Assembly: GCA_015178975.1 (NCBI GenBank)
Contig: WHVD01000061.1
Span: 434,001 to 498,000 of the forward strand
Direction of reading: 5' to 3'
From: Hysterangium stoloniferum
Taxonomy: Eukaryota; Basidiomycota; Agaricomycetes; Hysterangiales; Hysterangiaceae
Length of the DNA: 64,000 nucleotides
Made by a program: the position numbers and the translations under genes. The notes under the pieces were generated by a model, which ran no database searches, was not told the DNA's origin, and saw nothing but the letters and a program-made list of their open reading frames with translations. Below are positions 30,932 through 42,422 of the stretch, piece by piece (position 1 is the stretch's first letter; each line of letters starts with the position of its first letter).

Positions 30932-33215
30932 CATGGCTCCTATTCCTTCACCAAAACCTATTTGACCTTCAAAATTTTCAGTATCCCCATTAACCAAAAT
31001 CTGAAGAGCTATGATGTCAACTACTCAAGCTGCATCAATTCAAGAATCTGAAGAAGTTTGAGAACAGCATGTAACATTTCCAACACTACCCATTCAAGAA
31101 TCTGAGTCACCCCTAACACCTTTATTGAATTTCCACTGCCACAACTAGTTTCCTCCAATGATGAGATGTTTCAACACTTTAGAGATACCCTCAGGAAACT
31201 ATTGAAGGAACAGTTATCTTCCTTGAAGGAACCTGAAATTACTGTGAATAAGATGGAAGAGTTTACAGGAGAAGAGCCATCAATGTTGAAGAATTTTATT
31301 GCTCAATGTGAAATGATTTTTCAATCTTGACTGAAGTCATATCAAACTGATCAATTGAAGATTACAATGGTAACCTCATACTTTTGGAAAATGACTCAAG
31401 AATGGTGGCAACCTTATTTGCTGAATCCTCTGATCCCTCCTCCATCTTTCCTTGTGGATTATCTCAATTTCTTAGACAAATTATATGCTCAGTTTGGAGA
31501 AATTGACACAGAAGGAGAAGCCAAAGAAAAACTCGACAATCTTCAAATGAAGAGTCATCATCATGTTGCAAAGTATTCAATACAATTTATGAGTCTCACT
31601 GCTCAAACTCAATATGACAAATTCACTTTATGACAATGATTTTACAAGGGACTTCCAAATTGAATTAAAGACAAAATAGTGAAGCTTCAAGTTCAACTGG
31701 AAAGTTTTATCAAATTATAAATGGCAGCACTGTCATGAACATACAAGCTCAAATTCCAATAATATTCAATTTGACTTTCCTTCAATATTCCTTCAACATT
31801 CCTTTGACTTTTTGACTCAACTTCCAACCAACTATCTTTTGACAATCTCAAATATCTTTGACTTGTCTCAGTTTGACATTATTGATGATTTCACTTTGAT
31901 ATCATATTATCATCATAGGTAAATGATATATAGTATAAAAGGGCAATGATAGGAATGAAGGAAGTCAGTCAGAAAACCTGTACAATTATTACTGTATTAC
32001 ATAATCGTCAAACTTTTTCTGAGTCCTCCTTTCTATTAATTATTTGTGAGCCTCTGTGTCCTATCTTTGCCTCACACTTTATCAACAGGACAAATTAATA
32101 CTTTATTTAATGAGGCATCTGTATTTGATATTGTTGAATATTCCATGATTATTATTCAACTTAATTGAAGGAAATTCAATTCATGTCAAGCACTTCAACT
32201 TGATTCTTATTATTAGATGTGAGAAATGAATGACAATGAGATACAGGATCAATTTCAACTCCATGAAGATTTGAAAGAAGACAAATGACAATGCCTTTGA
32301 CTTTAACTTTGACATCAAGAGTACCTTCAACTTCAAGACTGACACAGACTCCAAGAACAATTAGGCCTTCAACTCAAGTGAAACCATCTTTGACAATTCT
32401 AGGATCCAATGGTCAATTGCTTCCTACTGAACAAGACAGAAGATTTAAAGAAGGATTATGTATTCTATGTGGAGAAAAAGGCCATTTAGCAAGGAATTGT
32501 CCAAAAAGAAAAACTCAACAAGTAGCCAAAGGGAGAATAGTTGAATGTCAAGAATCTGACATAACTTCAACATTGAATCAAGAATCGAAAACTCATTTGG
32601 AAAATTGAAAAAGGATACTCTTCAAATATGTGTGGCTTGGCTCAATCAATGATGAATACCCTGGTCACTGGTATCAAAAAAAGTTCCATTGAAGAAAATT
32701 TAAGTGTAATATTACTAATGGTAACTATTTCTGATTTGTTAATTATTGAGCTTAAATCAGAGAAAATTTCAAAAATAAAAGCATTAATTGATTCAGGATC
32801 TAGTCACATTTTTATGGACAAAATATTTGCTCAACAGAAGAACCTTCCTTACAATTGACTTGATAATCTGCCATCTGTAAATTATCAATGGATCTACGTA
32901 TCCCAATATCTGGAACAAATATGCATACAACTATATTACAGATTTATTTTCCAACTAGAGAAACTCAAGAATTACAAGTCTTTCTAACAAATCTCAACTC
33001 ATCTTGTCAAGTGGTATAGGACTCAACTGGCTGAAGCAATACAATCCTTTGATTGACTGGCAATCTGGCTGTATATTGTTTGAACCTACTTTGACACTTT
33101 TGACAAATCTGAATCTGATTCAATTGTCAATCAAAACATTATCAGAAAAGAAGCATGCTTCAACCTTGGTGAGTCAATTTTTTAAATCTGAGAAAATCTG
33201 TGAAGAATCAAAACC
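30932..33215 (+). pseudogene. G2 gag and protease
   Basis: Capsid-like sequence (31170-31710) includes YFWKMTQEWWQPY and FLDKLYAQFGEI, closely matching G. It is interrupted at 31731-32188 by a solo LTR. The zinc knuckle CILCGEKGHLARNC (about 32460-32505) is complete. Protease is at about 32760-33080 with ALIDSGSSH and then a frameshift; the GLNWLKQYNP segment is at about 33020. Several stops and shifts make it non-functional. H sequence interrupts at 33225. Confidence 0.8.
31731..32188 (+). repeat. G-type solo LTR
   Basis: 458 bp, TGTCATGAAC...TTCATGTCA, TSD AGCAC at 31726-31730 and 32189-32193. Related to the LTRs of G2 and G. Confidence 0.92.
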
Positions 33216-33456
33216 TGAGACTACTGTTGGGATACCCATCATTTTTGGACCCCCACAATCTGTTTGGGACTCAATACCCTTTGTTGTCTCACTGTCAGAA
33301 CCCCTGCCCAAGGTATCACTGCTCATGGAATCCCTGACACTTGTTTTGTTATAATATGTAGTTGACCCTCTAGCCTTCCATTCTGTCTCTGTCCCATTTG
33401 CTTCCCCATCACCATCACCCACATCTCACTTGCCACCTCAGACCTCTTTTAGTATT

Positions 33457-33827
33457 TGTAAGGGGATATTCTATGTCTTGTCTCTTGGTTTTTGTCATGT
33501 CTATACTTACTAACCCTTAGAGGTTATTTTATATTGTTTCCTATATTTTTCTCACATTTTTCAGAGGACTGTTCCATCCTCTAGGAATATTCTAGGATAG
33601 AGTAGATAGTTATGGACCATTGAGGGTAAGCTGTCATTCTATTTTTAGACACCCCCATGTTTCGGAACATCTAGCAGAGGTGCCTCCTTATCCTTTTCTC
33701 TCTGGATATCCCTCTGTTAGGTGAGTAGTCCTTATCTGTATCTAGTAGCTACCTAATATACTCTGGATATCCCTCTGTTAGTTGGTCTAGTGTGAGTACC
33801 ACAGGCTCTACTGAGGTGGCCTTTACA
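33457..33827 (+). repeat. F2-type solo LTR
   Basis: 371 bp, TGTAAGGGGATATTC...CTTTACA, TSD GTATT at 33452-33456 and 33828-33832. It matches the 371-bp LTR of F2, in the opposite orientation to F2, with only a few differences. Confidence 0.95.
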
Positions 33828-34083
33828 GTATTGTTTAGTACCTTACATTTGGTCTTCCCACCTTGTCATCAACTTCTTATGATCCATTTTACCCTTCACC
33901 TCCTTGATTGGCCCTCCAGTCATCTGTCTCATTGTAGTACAAAATATTCTTCATGTATGCTACAGTTCTTCAGTTTGAAAATCAACTTAGATTACCTCTA
34001 CTAGTTTTCAGTCCCTTTCCTCTCTTCTCAATACTCTTGAAGATGTTTTTGGCCAGCCATGAACTCTTACCCTTGACTCTTAG

Positions 34084-34898
34084 TGTTAGGATACATACAG
34101 GGTGGGTCTCCGGAGAAACCCGCAGAATATCCAGTAGGACTTGGCTTCAGCTTATAGGCTGCACCCTCGCTAGATTGTGTTGTCCAATTTCAGACGGACG
34201 GACGGGAATCCCAGGGAGTCCGGGCAGGGGTCGTGGGTCGAGAGTCGTAGGTCGGAGGTTGTGGGTCGTGAGTTGAGATTGGTGAGAGAGATAGATGTGC
34301 CGGAGCCCATGGGCTCTGACTAGTGTGAGTGGTATAATTCAAGTAGGGTTTTAGAGCAGAAAATGTATTAGATTACTGGGGGGAATCTAAGCCGTTTTTC
34401 TGACTGGATTGTATGTACAACATCTGCCAGTTTAAATAGACTGTGGAGCGAATGTAATACTGAATCCAGTAATAATGAAACGAAATGAGCAAAACATAAA
34501 ACGGGAATAGTAAACACCAATTTGGTGTTAGGAATGGGATGGAATGGAGCGGAGTCCGAATAGTGACAAATCATAAACCATAATGGGAAATGGAGCGGGA
34601 GCGGAGTCCGAATCGTGACAGGTCATTTGACTAAAATGGGAACGGGGCTCTGTTAGAGAGGTGACGGGTTTTTCTGAATGGGGTCCAGTGACTGATGCAC
34701 GGGACGAGGTCAGAAATAGACAGAGACGGAGTCTGGTGAGTATTCCGGTGACTGAAACACAACATAATGAAGATGAACGTAGACAAGTCTGATGTACAGA
34801 GTCCGGTGGGAATTCCGGTGAGCTAATAACGGGTGCGTATAAAGCGCAGGTGCATATAAGTTAGTGCCCGGAGTCCGGCAGGATTTCCGGTCATAACA
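34084..34898 (-). repeat. Family E solo LTR
   Basis: 815 bp, TSD CTTAG at 34079-34083 and 34899-34903. The hairpin motif is at about 34142-34168. The sense orientation (TGTTACGACC start, TCTATATAG-type TATA) is inferred from the LTRs of element M. Confidence 0.95.
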
Positions 34899-34953
34899 CT
34901 TAGTACCTCAGTCCCCTGGCCAATTGAGCTAAGTGTTGAACTTTGCCTCTATT

Positions 34954-36346
34954 TGTTATGACCATGTCACAACCATGTTGCAACCCGATGGTCCCCGAGG
35001 TTATTGCCACCTATCGATGTTTCAAGTTATTGATCAAGTCATTGCATCGGAAACCGTTGGTCACCTGACACTGACATATGCTTTCACGGCGATCAAACCC
35101 CGTTTATGCCCCTGTCAAGTTATACTTGTACTATCTGGTTATGCTTTGATACATCCCATTTTTATTATGATGATCCGTTCTATTCTATGTTTCAATATGC
35201 CCATATATACCTGTAACCCGTGGACGATTTCCTTTTCTCATAATTCCACTCTCGGTTAATTCACGGCCTCCAAATTTATCGTAACCTTCCAGTTCCTAGT
35301 CAAGTTTATTTGTCAATAATGTTTCCGCTCTTCCCTTAGTTAGTATTTTCTAGATGCCAATAACTTGTATATAAATCCACTGTAGTTGTAGTTACTGGGC
35401 AATCAGAATATTGACTCAGAACACCCACATACAACTCTATAAGCCTTACCCTAAGTATCCTGCTCCCCACCTCTGTGTGCACTCACCCTCTTCGGCCTCT
35501 GACCTGGGCCTGACACTCAACTTATCCTTTGGTTCTGATCAGTAATTCGCCGTGAGGAATTCGATAGGACTAGTTTTGCCCACCTGAAATTCAAGGACAC
35601 CCAATGGTAACTGTGAAGAGTCGTTAGATTCCTACCGCTCAATATACGAAGAATAGTGTTTATTCAACTACTATTAGAAAGTATTGACCATTCAGTACAA
35701 TACTGTAGATTGCTAGACTGACAGTACTAGCAAGGAGACACGCTACACGTCACAAGAGCAACTGTACAGTTGCTCTTGACGGCTAGAATGAGAGAACGAA
35801 GAGTTGACCTTTACGGTGCAACTCGTAGCTAAATGTAAATAGATAATCAACGAGAAGCCGAATATCTGAAGTAAAGAGATAATAGCGCGAGTCGACTATA
35901 GCGTCGATGAGTGCAAAGACTTTAGAGTGGAACTCGACCTTCGCGGTTCGAGTCCAAAGTATGTCAGGAGACTAGAGAATGCTACCCTTATAGGTAGCTT
36001 AGATGTTACCCTTGACACCTCTCGCTATTCGACATCTGGGTTGTTTACGAGGTGGTGTCTGCTGGGTAAAAAGATGTCTGAGATTTAGCGCCGAGAGCGC
36101 CCATAGATATACACAAGACTTCGAACTAAGAAATACGGGTATGCTCGAAAGATATAGAGAGTTAGGGAAAAAGAGTAAGAACTAAATTATAAAATACTAT
36201 AATATATGTATTATTCCACAGTCCAATCATGATATATGCATACCCTTCACAGTAACTTGCAAGGGTGCAGCACATAAGCTGAAGCCAAGTCCTTCTGATC
36301 GGTCCCCATCAGCCAACTGACATTAGTCAGTTTTCTGTTCTTAACA
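34954..36346 (+). repeat. Family A solo LTR with nested B LTR
   Basis: TSD CTATT at 34949-34953 and 36347-36351. About 748 bp without the B LTR at 35612-36251. The hairpin motif is at about 36261-36290. Confidence 0.95.
35612..36251 (-). repeat. Family B solo LTR
   Basis: 640 bp, TGTGAAGAGTCG...CCCTTCACA, TSD GTAAC at 35607-35611 and 36252-36256. It has the perfect 26-bp palindrome at 35753-35778 and the other B hairpins. Fourth nesting level (G2, H, A, B). Confidence 0.95.
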
Positions 36347-36563
36347 CTATTGTACTATCCACTCTGTTTGAAATACCTGAGCACCTTAACAGTTCATATG
36401 AGGGTGCAACACATAAGTTGAAGCCAGGCTCCACTATATTTGTAGAGTCAGACCTCCCAATTAGTATGATCTCTATTGTCAGCCCCCCAATTAGCTCTTT
36501 TCATATCATTGGCCCCCTGACTAGAGCCCCCCTCCTCCTTTTAGCTTAGATCTTAACAACTAC

Positions 36564-37500
36564 TCATCCAAATATAAATATAGTAAACCAGAAAACATTT
36601 TTATGGACTGCACAAGCAAAAGATTCACAAACTTTTATGATTTATATTCATGACAAATTTTCAAGACTTGTAAAGCCTCTGGTACTACTATGGCTTCAAC
36701 TTCTAAATCCTTCAACATACTGAATGTTCCAACAGAATATTATGACTTCTCAGATGTCTTTGACAAGAAAGAAGCTGAAGCTTTAGGAGGATGGTCACAC
36801 TTTATTGAATATACAAAATTTTACTGAATAATCCTCATATTTTCTAAGTGAGTCTATTCCTTCTGGCCATGACAACTTATTCTATGAGTTTATATTTAAT
36901 TACCTGAAATTTCATCTTTAAAATATGCATGCCTTTTTAAAATACACACAAATGACATAGTTACACAAGATTATTTGGGTTAACCTAGATTATTTGGGTT
37001 AACCTAGATTATTTGGGTTATGATGTATTCTCTTGTATACAAGCAAACTTTCAAATATATTTCATATAATTTAAATTTAGTTGGTTTAGAGAGTTAACTA
37101 GAACTATCTGGGGTACCAATCCCCATTGTGCAATTTATTCCAAAAGAATAATCTACAGATGATTGTTTGACTAAATTTTGTCAGATATAGGATAAATATC
37201 AATATTTTTGCATTCTTCAGAGTGATACCTAATCAACTGAATTTGATTAAATATTAATTTTACAACAAACAATATAAATATATATACTTTAGTGGATAAA
37301 TAATTTTTAAAGTTTTGGGTTATCCTCCTTACCTCAACACCAAAGTTATGATCATGCTATCCCATTAGAACAAGGAACTACTCCATTTATGGGACCAATC
37401 TATTCACTATCTGAGACAGAACTATAAGTTCTATGAGAATATCTTCAAGAAAATCTTTTAAAGAAATTTATTCAACCTCTCAATCTTACTCTTCCATGAT
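36564..37500 (+). pseudogene. G2 RT remnant, split by a MITE
   Basis: 36564-36785 reads FLWTAQAKDSQTFMIYIHD and EYYDFSDVFDKKEAEAL, matching the protease-RT linker of G. It resumes at 37332 with PQHQSYDHAIPLEQGTTP and EYLQENLLKKFI. It ends near 37500. Stops are frequent. Confidence 0.75.
36786..37328. mobile_element. MITE-like element, second copy
   Basis: 543 bp with ends GGAGGATGGTCA and, as reverse complement, GGAGGATAACCC. 3-bp TSD TTA at 36783-36785 and 37329-37331. Internal sequence is homologous to 28136-29496 in the reverse direction. Contains three direct copies of an AGATTATTTGGGTTA-like unit near 36965-37022. Confidence 0.78.
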
Positions 37501-37509
37501 GCTTACCTC

Positions 37510-37750
37510 CTCAACCCTTAGCATTTTGGCCTTCCAGTTGCTTCAGCTAAGTATTGTCTTCAGTCCAAATTGTGCTACTTGCTCTTCTCAAAATACCAGA
37601 GTACCCTAACAGTTTGTGCAAGGGCACAACACATAAGTTGAAGCCAAGCTCCACTTGTTTTGTAGAATTGGACCTCCCAGTTAAGCACAAAATACCCACT
37701 GGCTCTCCAACATCATTTTTCCTCTTGTTTTTAGACCTTAGATCTTAACA
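37510..37750 (+). repeat. Truncated family H LTR, possible 5' LTR of gypsy element K
   Basis: 3' part of an H LTR ending GATCTTAACA at 37750. It is followed by GTATCTTGAACT, resembling the post-LTR sequence of G, G2 and M, so it may be the 5' LTR of the gag-bearing element K (inference). The hairpin motif (CAAC...GTTG form) is at about 37619-37646. Confidence 0.65.
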
Positions 37751-38232
37751 GTATCTTGAACTGAAGTTCACAAATTGTTATTCTTCTAGTCATGTACAAC
37801 ACTGACTCAATACAAGAAGCTATCAGAAGGGTTACTCTCTATACCACTGATTGACAATATGTAGGATCCCTGCTAACAACACTCCTGGACTATGTCTCAA
37901 ACATTCAAACCCCAGCGTGAGCCCACCACAGCCTCTCCCAGTCCCCCTGAGTCCTGGTGGTAGTATTTTCCAACATGCACCACCTCCTCCCCTGTCAATT
38001 CATATGATCCACAGCAGTCTTATCACAGTGGTCACCTCAGCAGTGGCCTATCTAGCTCTCATAGCAGTGATCCTCCCAGTTTACACCATAGTTTTGGTGG
38101 TGGACCTCTGAGTTCCCATCATAGTTCTCACTACAACTCTGATCCTAGCTCTCACCATAATAGTCATGGTGGTGGACCTCCAAGTTCTTCCCACATAGCT
38201 CACATCACAATTCTCATCATTCTGGCAATATC
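37751..38232 (+). other. Leader / gag N-terminal remnant of element K
   Basis: Low-complexity sequence rich in TCTCATCATAG-type repeats that would encode Ser/His/Pro-rich peptide in the gag direction. No intact frame. Probably the degraded N-terminal part of K gag. Confidence 0.45.
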
Positions 38233-38703
38233 TTGGCAGGTGCATCTCATGGTTTCACATCAATTCCTGAATTAAGTCTCAGGACAGCACTCAAAGGGCT
38301 CACTGCCTTCCTTGAAAATGATCAAGGAAAGGCTGCCCAGCATGCCAAGGTCAAGAAAACTGATGTTTTTCATGGAATTGACACTTCAAAGTTGCAGCCA
38401 TTCCTTATGCAATGCAACTTCAACTTCAATGACCAGCCTGATGAATTCACCACTGACAGAAGCAAGGTTATATTCACTTTATCATTTCTTCAGGGCACTG
38501 CTATGAACTGGTTTGAACCAGCACTCAACAACCTTGAAGAATATTAACCCAGCTGGCTCAACAATTACTCATTCTTTGTCACAGAACTCAGACTGAATTT
38601 TGGGCCCACAATGTTGTCAGCAACATTGAAGCTACTTTGGCCAATATCAAAATGAAGGATAGCCAGTGGATTACCAGATATATCATCCAGTTCAACTCTC
38701 TTG

Positions 38704-40159
38704 TGTTAGGACTGGAATTCCTGCCAGATTCCAGGCACTAACTTATATGCACCTGCACCCTACACGCACCAATTGTCAGTTTACCGGAATTCCTGCCAGA
38801 CTCCGTACATCAGACTTGTCCACATTTGACCTTGTTATGTTGTGTATCAGTCACCGGAATACCCACTGGACTCTGTCCCTGTCTATGTCCGACCTCGTCC
38901 CACACATCAGTCACTGGACCCTGCTCAGAAAACCCATCATCCCTCTAACTGAGCCCTGTTCCCATTTTAGTCAAATGACCTGTCACGATTCGGACTCCAC
39001 TCCTGCTCCATTTCCCATTATGGTTTATGATTTGTCACGATTCAGACTCCGCTACGTTCTGTCCCATTCCTAACACCAAATCTGGTGTTTACTATTCTCA
39101 TTTTATGTTTTGCTAGTTTTGTTTCATTATTACTGGATTCAGTATTGTGAAGAGTCGATAGATTCTGACCACTCAATATACGAAGAATAGTGTTTATTCA
39201 ACTACTATTAGAAAGTATTGACCATTCAGTACAATACTATATGTAGATTACTAGACTGATAGTACTAGTATAGGGATGCACTACACGTCACAAGAGCAAC
39301 TGTACAGTTGCTCGTGACAATTAGAACTAGAGAATAGAAGAGTTGACCCTTACGGTACAACTTGTAGCTAGAAGTAAGAGAGATAATCAGTGAAAGACTG
39401 AATATCTAGGGTAGAGAGATAGCAGTGCGAGTCGACTACAGTGTCGACGAGCGCAGAGTCTTGAGAGTGGAACTCGACCTTCGCGGTTCGAGTCCAAATA
39501 CTATTAGTATGCAAGAAGACGCTACCTTTATGGGTAGCAGATATAACCCTTGACACCTCTCGCTATTTGACGTCTGAGTCGTTACGAGGTGGTGTCTGCT
39601 GGGTAAAAGTGTCTTGTCATTTGACGCCGAGAGCACCCATAGATATACACAAGGCTTCGAACTAAGAAATAAGGGTATGCTCGAAAGATATAGAGAATTA
39701 GAGAAAAGAAATAAAAACTAGATAATAAAGTACTATAATACATCTATTATTCCACAGTCCAATCATGATATATGCATACCCTTCACAGGTATGTCATTCA
39801 TTCCATGGTCTATATAGTCTGGCAGATGTTGTACATACAATCCAGTCAGAAAAATGGCTTAGATTCCCCCCAGTAATCTAATACATTTTCCACTATAAAC
39901 TCCTACTTGAATCACACCACTCATGCTAGTCAGAGCCCACGGGCTCTGGTGCATCTATCTCTCTTATCTATCTCGACTCACGACCTCCAACCTATGACCC
40001 CTCGACCCACAAACCCTGCCCGGACTCCCCGGGATTCCTGTCCACCTGTCTGAAATTGGACAACACGATCTCATGAGGGCACAGCCTATAAGCTGAAGCC
40101 AAGTCCTACCAGATATTCCACGGGGTTCTCCAGAAACCCGCCATATACATACCCTAACA
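38704..40159 (+). repeat. Family E solo LTR with nested B LTR
   Basis: TSD TCTTG at 38699-38703 and 40160-40164. About 809 bp without the B LTR at 39146-39787. The hairpin motif is at about 40077-40103. Confidence 0.95.
39146..39787 (-). repeat. Family B solo LTR
   Basis: 642 bp, TGTGAAGAGTCG...CCCTTCACA. Flanks AGTAT (39141-39145) and GGTAT (39788-39792) form a TSD with one change. The palindrome at 39291-39316 has one mismatch. Confidence 0.9.
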
Positions 40160-40360
40160 TCTTGCCACTCTTGCTGATTGGGGTGACTCTGCCCTATGCC
40201 ACAGGTTCTATTCTGGTCTCCTGTCTCACCTTAAGGATGACATTTGTTGAGGTGATGGCAAGCCAACCACTCTCATTGACATGTGCATCAAGGCTCAGCA
40301 ATGTGATGCTCATTATTGGGAGCAGTGCACCAAGGTCAATCACAAAACCTCTTTGGACTG

Positions 40361-41163
40361 TGTTACGACCAGAATTCCTGCCGGACTCCAGGCACTAACC
40401 TATATGCACCTGCACCCTATATGCACCAATTGTCAGTGTACTGGAATTCCCACTGGATTCCGTATGTCAGACTTGTTCATGTTTGACTTCATTGCTTCAT
40501 GTACATACATATCAGTCACTGGAATACCCACCAGACTCCGTCCCTGTCTATGTCTGACTCTGTCCCATGCATCAGTCACCAGACCCCACTTGGAAAACCT
40601 GTCATCCCTCTAACTGAGCCCCATTCCCATTATAGTCAAATGACCTGTCACAATTCAGACTCTGCTCCCACTCCATTCCCATTATGGTTTCATGACCTGT
40701 CATGATTTGGACTCCACTCTGTTCCATCCCATTCCTAACACCAAGTTTGGTGTTTACTTATCTTGTTTGATGTTTGTTATTTTCATTTTCATTATTACTG
40801 GATATAGCCTGGCAGATGTTGTACATACAACCCAGTCAGAAAATCAGCTTAGATTCTCCCCAGTAATCTTAGTATATTTTCCACTCTAAACTCCTCTTTG
40901 AATCACACCGCTCTTACTAGTTGGAGTCCATAGGCTCCAATGCATCTATCACTCGACCTCTGACTTATCTATCTCGATTCCCTGACCTCTCGACCCATGA
41001 CCTCTTGACCCATGAACTCCACCTGGACTCCCCAGGATTCCCATCCACCCATTTGAAATTGGAAAAGAAGATCTCGTGAGGATGCAGCCTATAAGCTGAA
41101 GCCAAGTCCTACCGGCTTTCCCACAGGTTTCTCCAGAAACCCTCCATGTATGCACCCTTAACA
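40361..41163 (+). repeat. Family E LTR without matching TSD
   Basis: TGTTACGACC...CCCTTAACA, about 803 bp. Flanks GACTG and GTGAG do not match, so the locus was rearranged after insertion or this LTR belonged to a longer element. The next 108 bp (41164-41271) have no recognisable feature. Confidence 0.85.
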
Positions 41164-41271
41164 GTGAGTTATGTAATCTATTCTTGAGAACAAGTACAAA
41201 AGTGAGTATATACATATAGTGACTTACAAAACATATCCAATGTTTTGCAGTTTCAACTTGTATAGCTTATA

Positions 41272-42124
41272 TGTTAGGGTACATACACGGCAGGTTTCCA
41301 GAGAAACCTGCAGGATATCCAGTAGGACTTGGCTTCAGCTTATAGGCTGTGCCCTCGTGAGATCATGTTGTCCAATTTCAGACAGGCAGACGGGAATCCT
41401 GGGGAGTCCGGGTGGGGTTTGTGGGTCGAGGGGTTGTAGGTCAGAGGTTGTGGGTCGAGAGGTTGGGAGTAGAGAGGTTGGGAGTCGAGAGGTTGGGAGT
41501 CGAGATAAATAAGAGAGATAGATGTGTCGGAGCCCATGGGCTCCGACTAGCGAGAGTGGTGTAATTCAAGGAGGAGTTTAGAGCGGAAAATGTATTAGAT
41601 TACTGGGGGGAATCTAAGCTGATTTTCTCACTGGATTGTATGTACAACATCTGCCAGACTATATAGACCATGGAATGAATGACATACCAAATCCAGTAAT
41701 GATGAAATGAAACTAGCAAAACATGAAATGAGAATAGTAAACACCAAATTTGGTGTTAGCAACGGGACAGAACGGAGCAGAGTCCGAATCGTGACAAATC
41801 ATAAACCATAATGGGAAATGGAGCAGGAGTGGAGTCCAAATCATGACAGGTCATTTGACTAAAATGGGAACGGGGCTCTGTTAGAGGGATGATGGGTTTT
41901 CCGAGCAGGGTCCAGTGACTGATGCGTGGGACAAGGTCGGACATAGACAGGGATGGAGTCCGGTGGGTATTCCAGTGACTGATACACGATGTAACGAAGT
42001 TGAACGTGGTCAAGTCTGACATACGGAGTCTGGCGGGAATTCCGGTAAACTGACAATTGGTGCATATAGGGCGTGGTGTGTATAAGTTAGTGCCCAGAGT
42101 CTGATGGGAATTCCGGTTGTAACA
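41272..42124 (-). repeat. 3' LTR of element M (family E)
   Basis: 853 bp. The minus-strand reading starts TGTTACAACCGG and ends TACCCTAACA. TSD TTATA lies outside and the polypurine tract inside. Confidence 0.9.
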
Positions 42125-42275
42125 GTACCCTCCCTTTATACTGAAGTCGCAAAAGAGGCTCTAGACCTCAATAAGGTTCTTGTCAGCTATGCGCATGTGT
42201 CAAAAGTCATGTCGGTTACACGTATGTGTCAAAGAGTCATATGATCTGGAAGGTAAGGTTCAGACACGACGAGCC

Positions 42276-42285
42276 TATATAAAAA
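42276..42285 (+). promoter_or_regulatory. TATA-like box before the antisense gene of element M
   Basis: TATATAAAAA about 10 bp upstream of the ATG at 42295, on the strand opposite to gag-pol. The distance is short for a TATA-to-start spacing, so the first codon used may be further downstream or the match may be chance. Confidence 0.4.
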
Positions 42286-42422
42286 TTTGAAAAAATGAAA
42301 ATTTCTTCTTCTTTATTACCCCATCTCAACAAGAATGGGTCCAAAGCCAATGCCAAGAAGACTTATGCTGACCGCCAGGCTGTCCACGGGCACTCCATAT
42401 TGGGTGCTGCTCAGCCCAGCCC

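Larger units (their letters stand above)
33225..36558 (+). repeat. Family H solo LTR carrying four nested LTRs
   Basis: TSD ACTAC at 33220-33224 and 36559-36563. It begins TGTTGGGATACC and ends CTTAACA. After removal of the nested F2-type, E and A (with B) LTRs and their TSDs, about 740 bp remain. This copy defines the ends of the H family best. Confidence 0.92.
29599..37500 (+). mobile_element. G2, a degraded relative of element G, heavily interrupted
   Basis: Plus-strand Ty3 element with a 5' LTR, leader, gag, protease and part of RT. Insertions, in order, are an A solo LTR, a G-type solo LTR, an H solo LTR (which itself carries F2-type, E, A and B LTRs), and a MITE. The RT remnant ends near 37500, where H-family sequence of the next element begins; no 3' LTR was found. 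Frames are full of stops. Confidence 0.8.
38233..40360 (+). pseudogene. Element K gag (capsid), split by E and B LTRs
   Basis: 38233-38703 encodes a gypsy capsid (KTDVFHGIDTSKLQPFLMQC, FTTDRSKVIFTLSFL, TAMNWFEPAL). It stops at YITRYIIQFNSL, where an E solo LTR intervenes, and resumes at 40165 (ADWGDSALCHRFYSGL, KAQQCDAHYWEQCTKV). It matches element M gag. A stop near 38547 and others make it non-functional. It is cut off at 40361 by another E LTR. No pol of this element is present. Confidence 0.82.
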
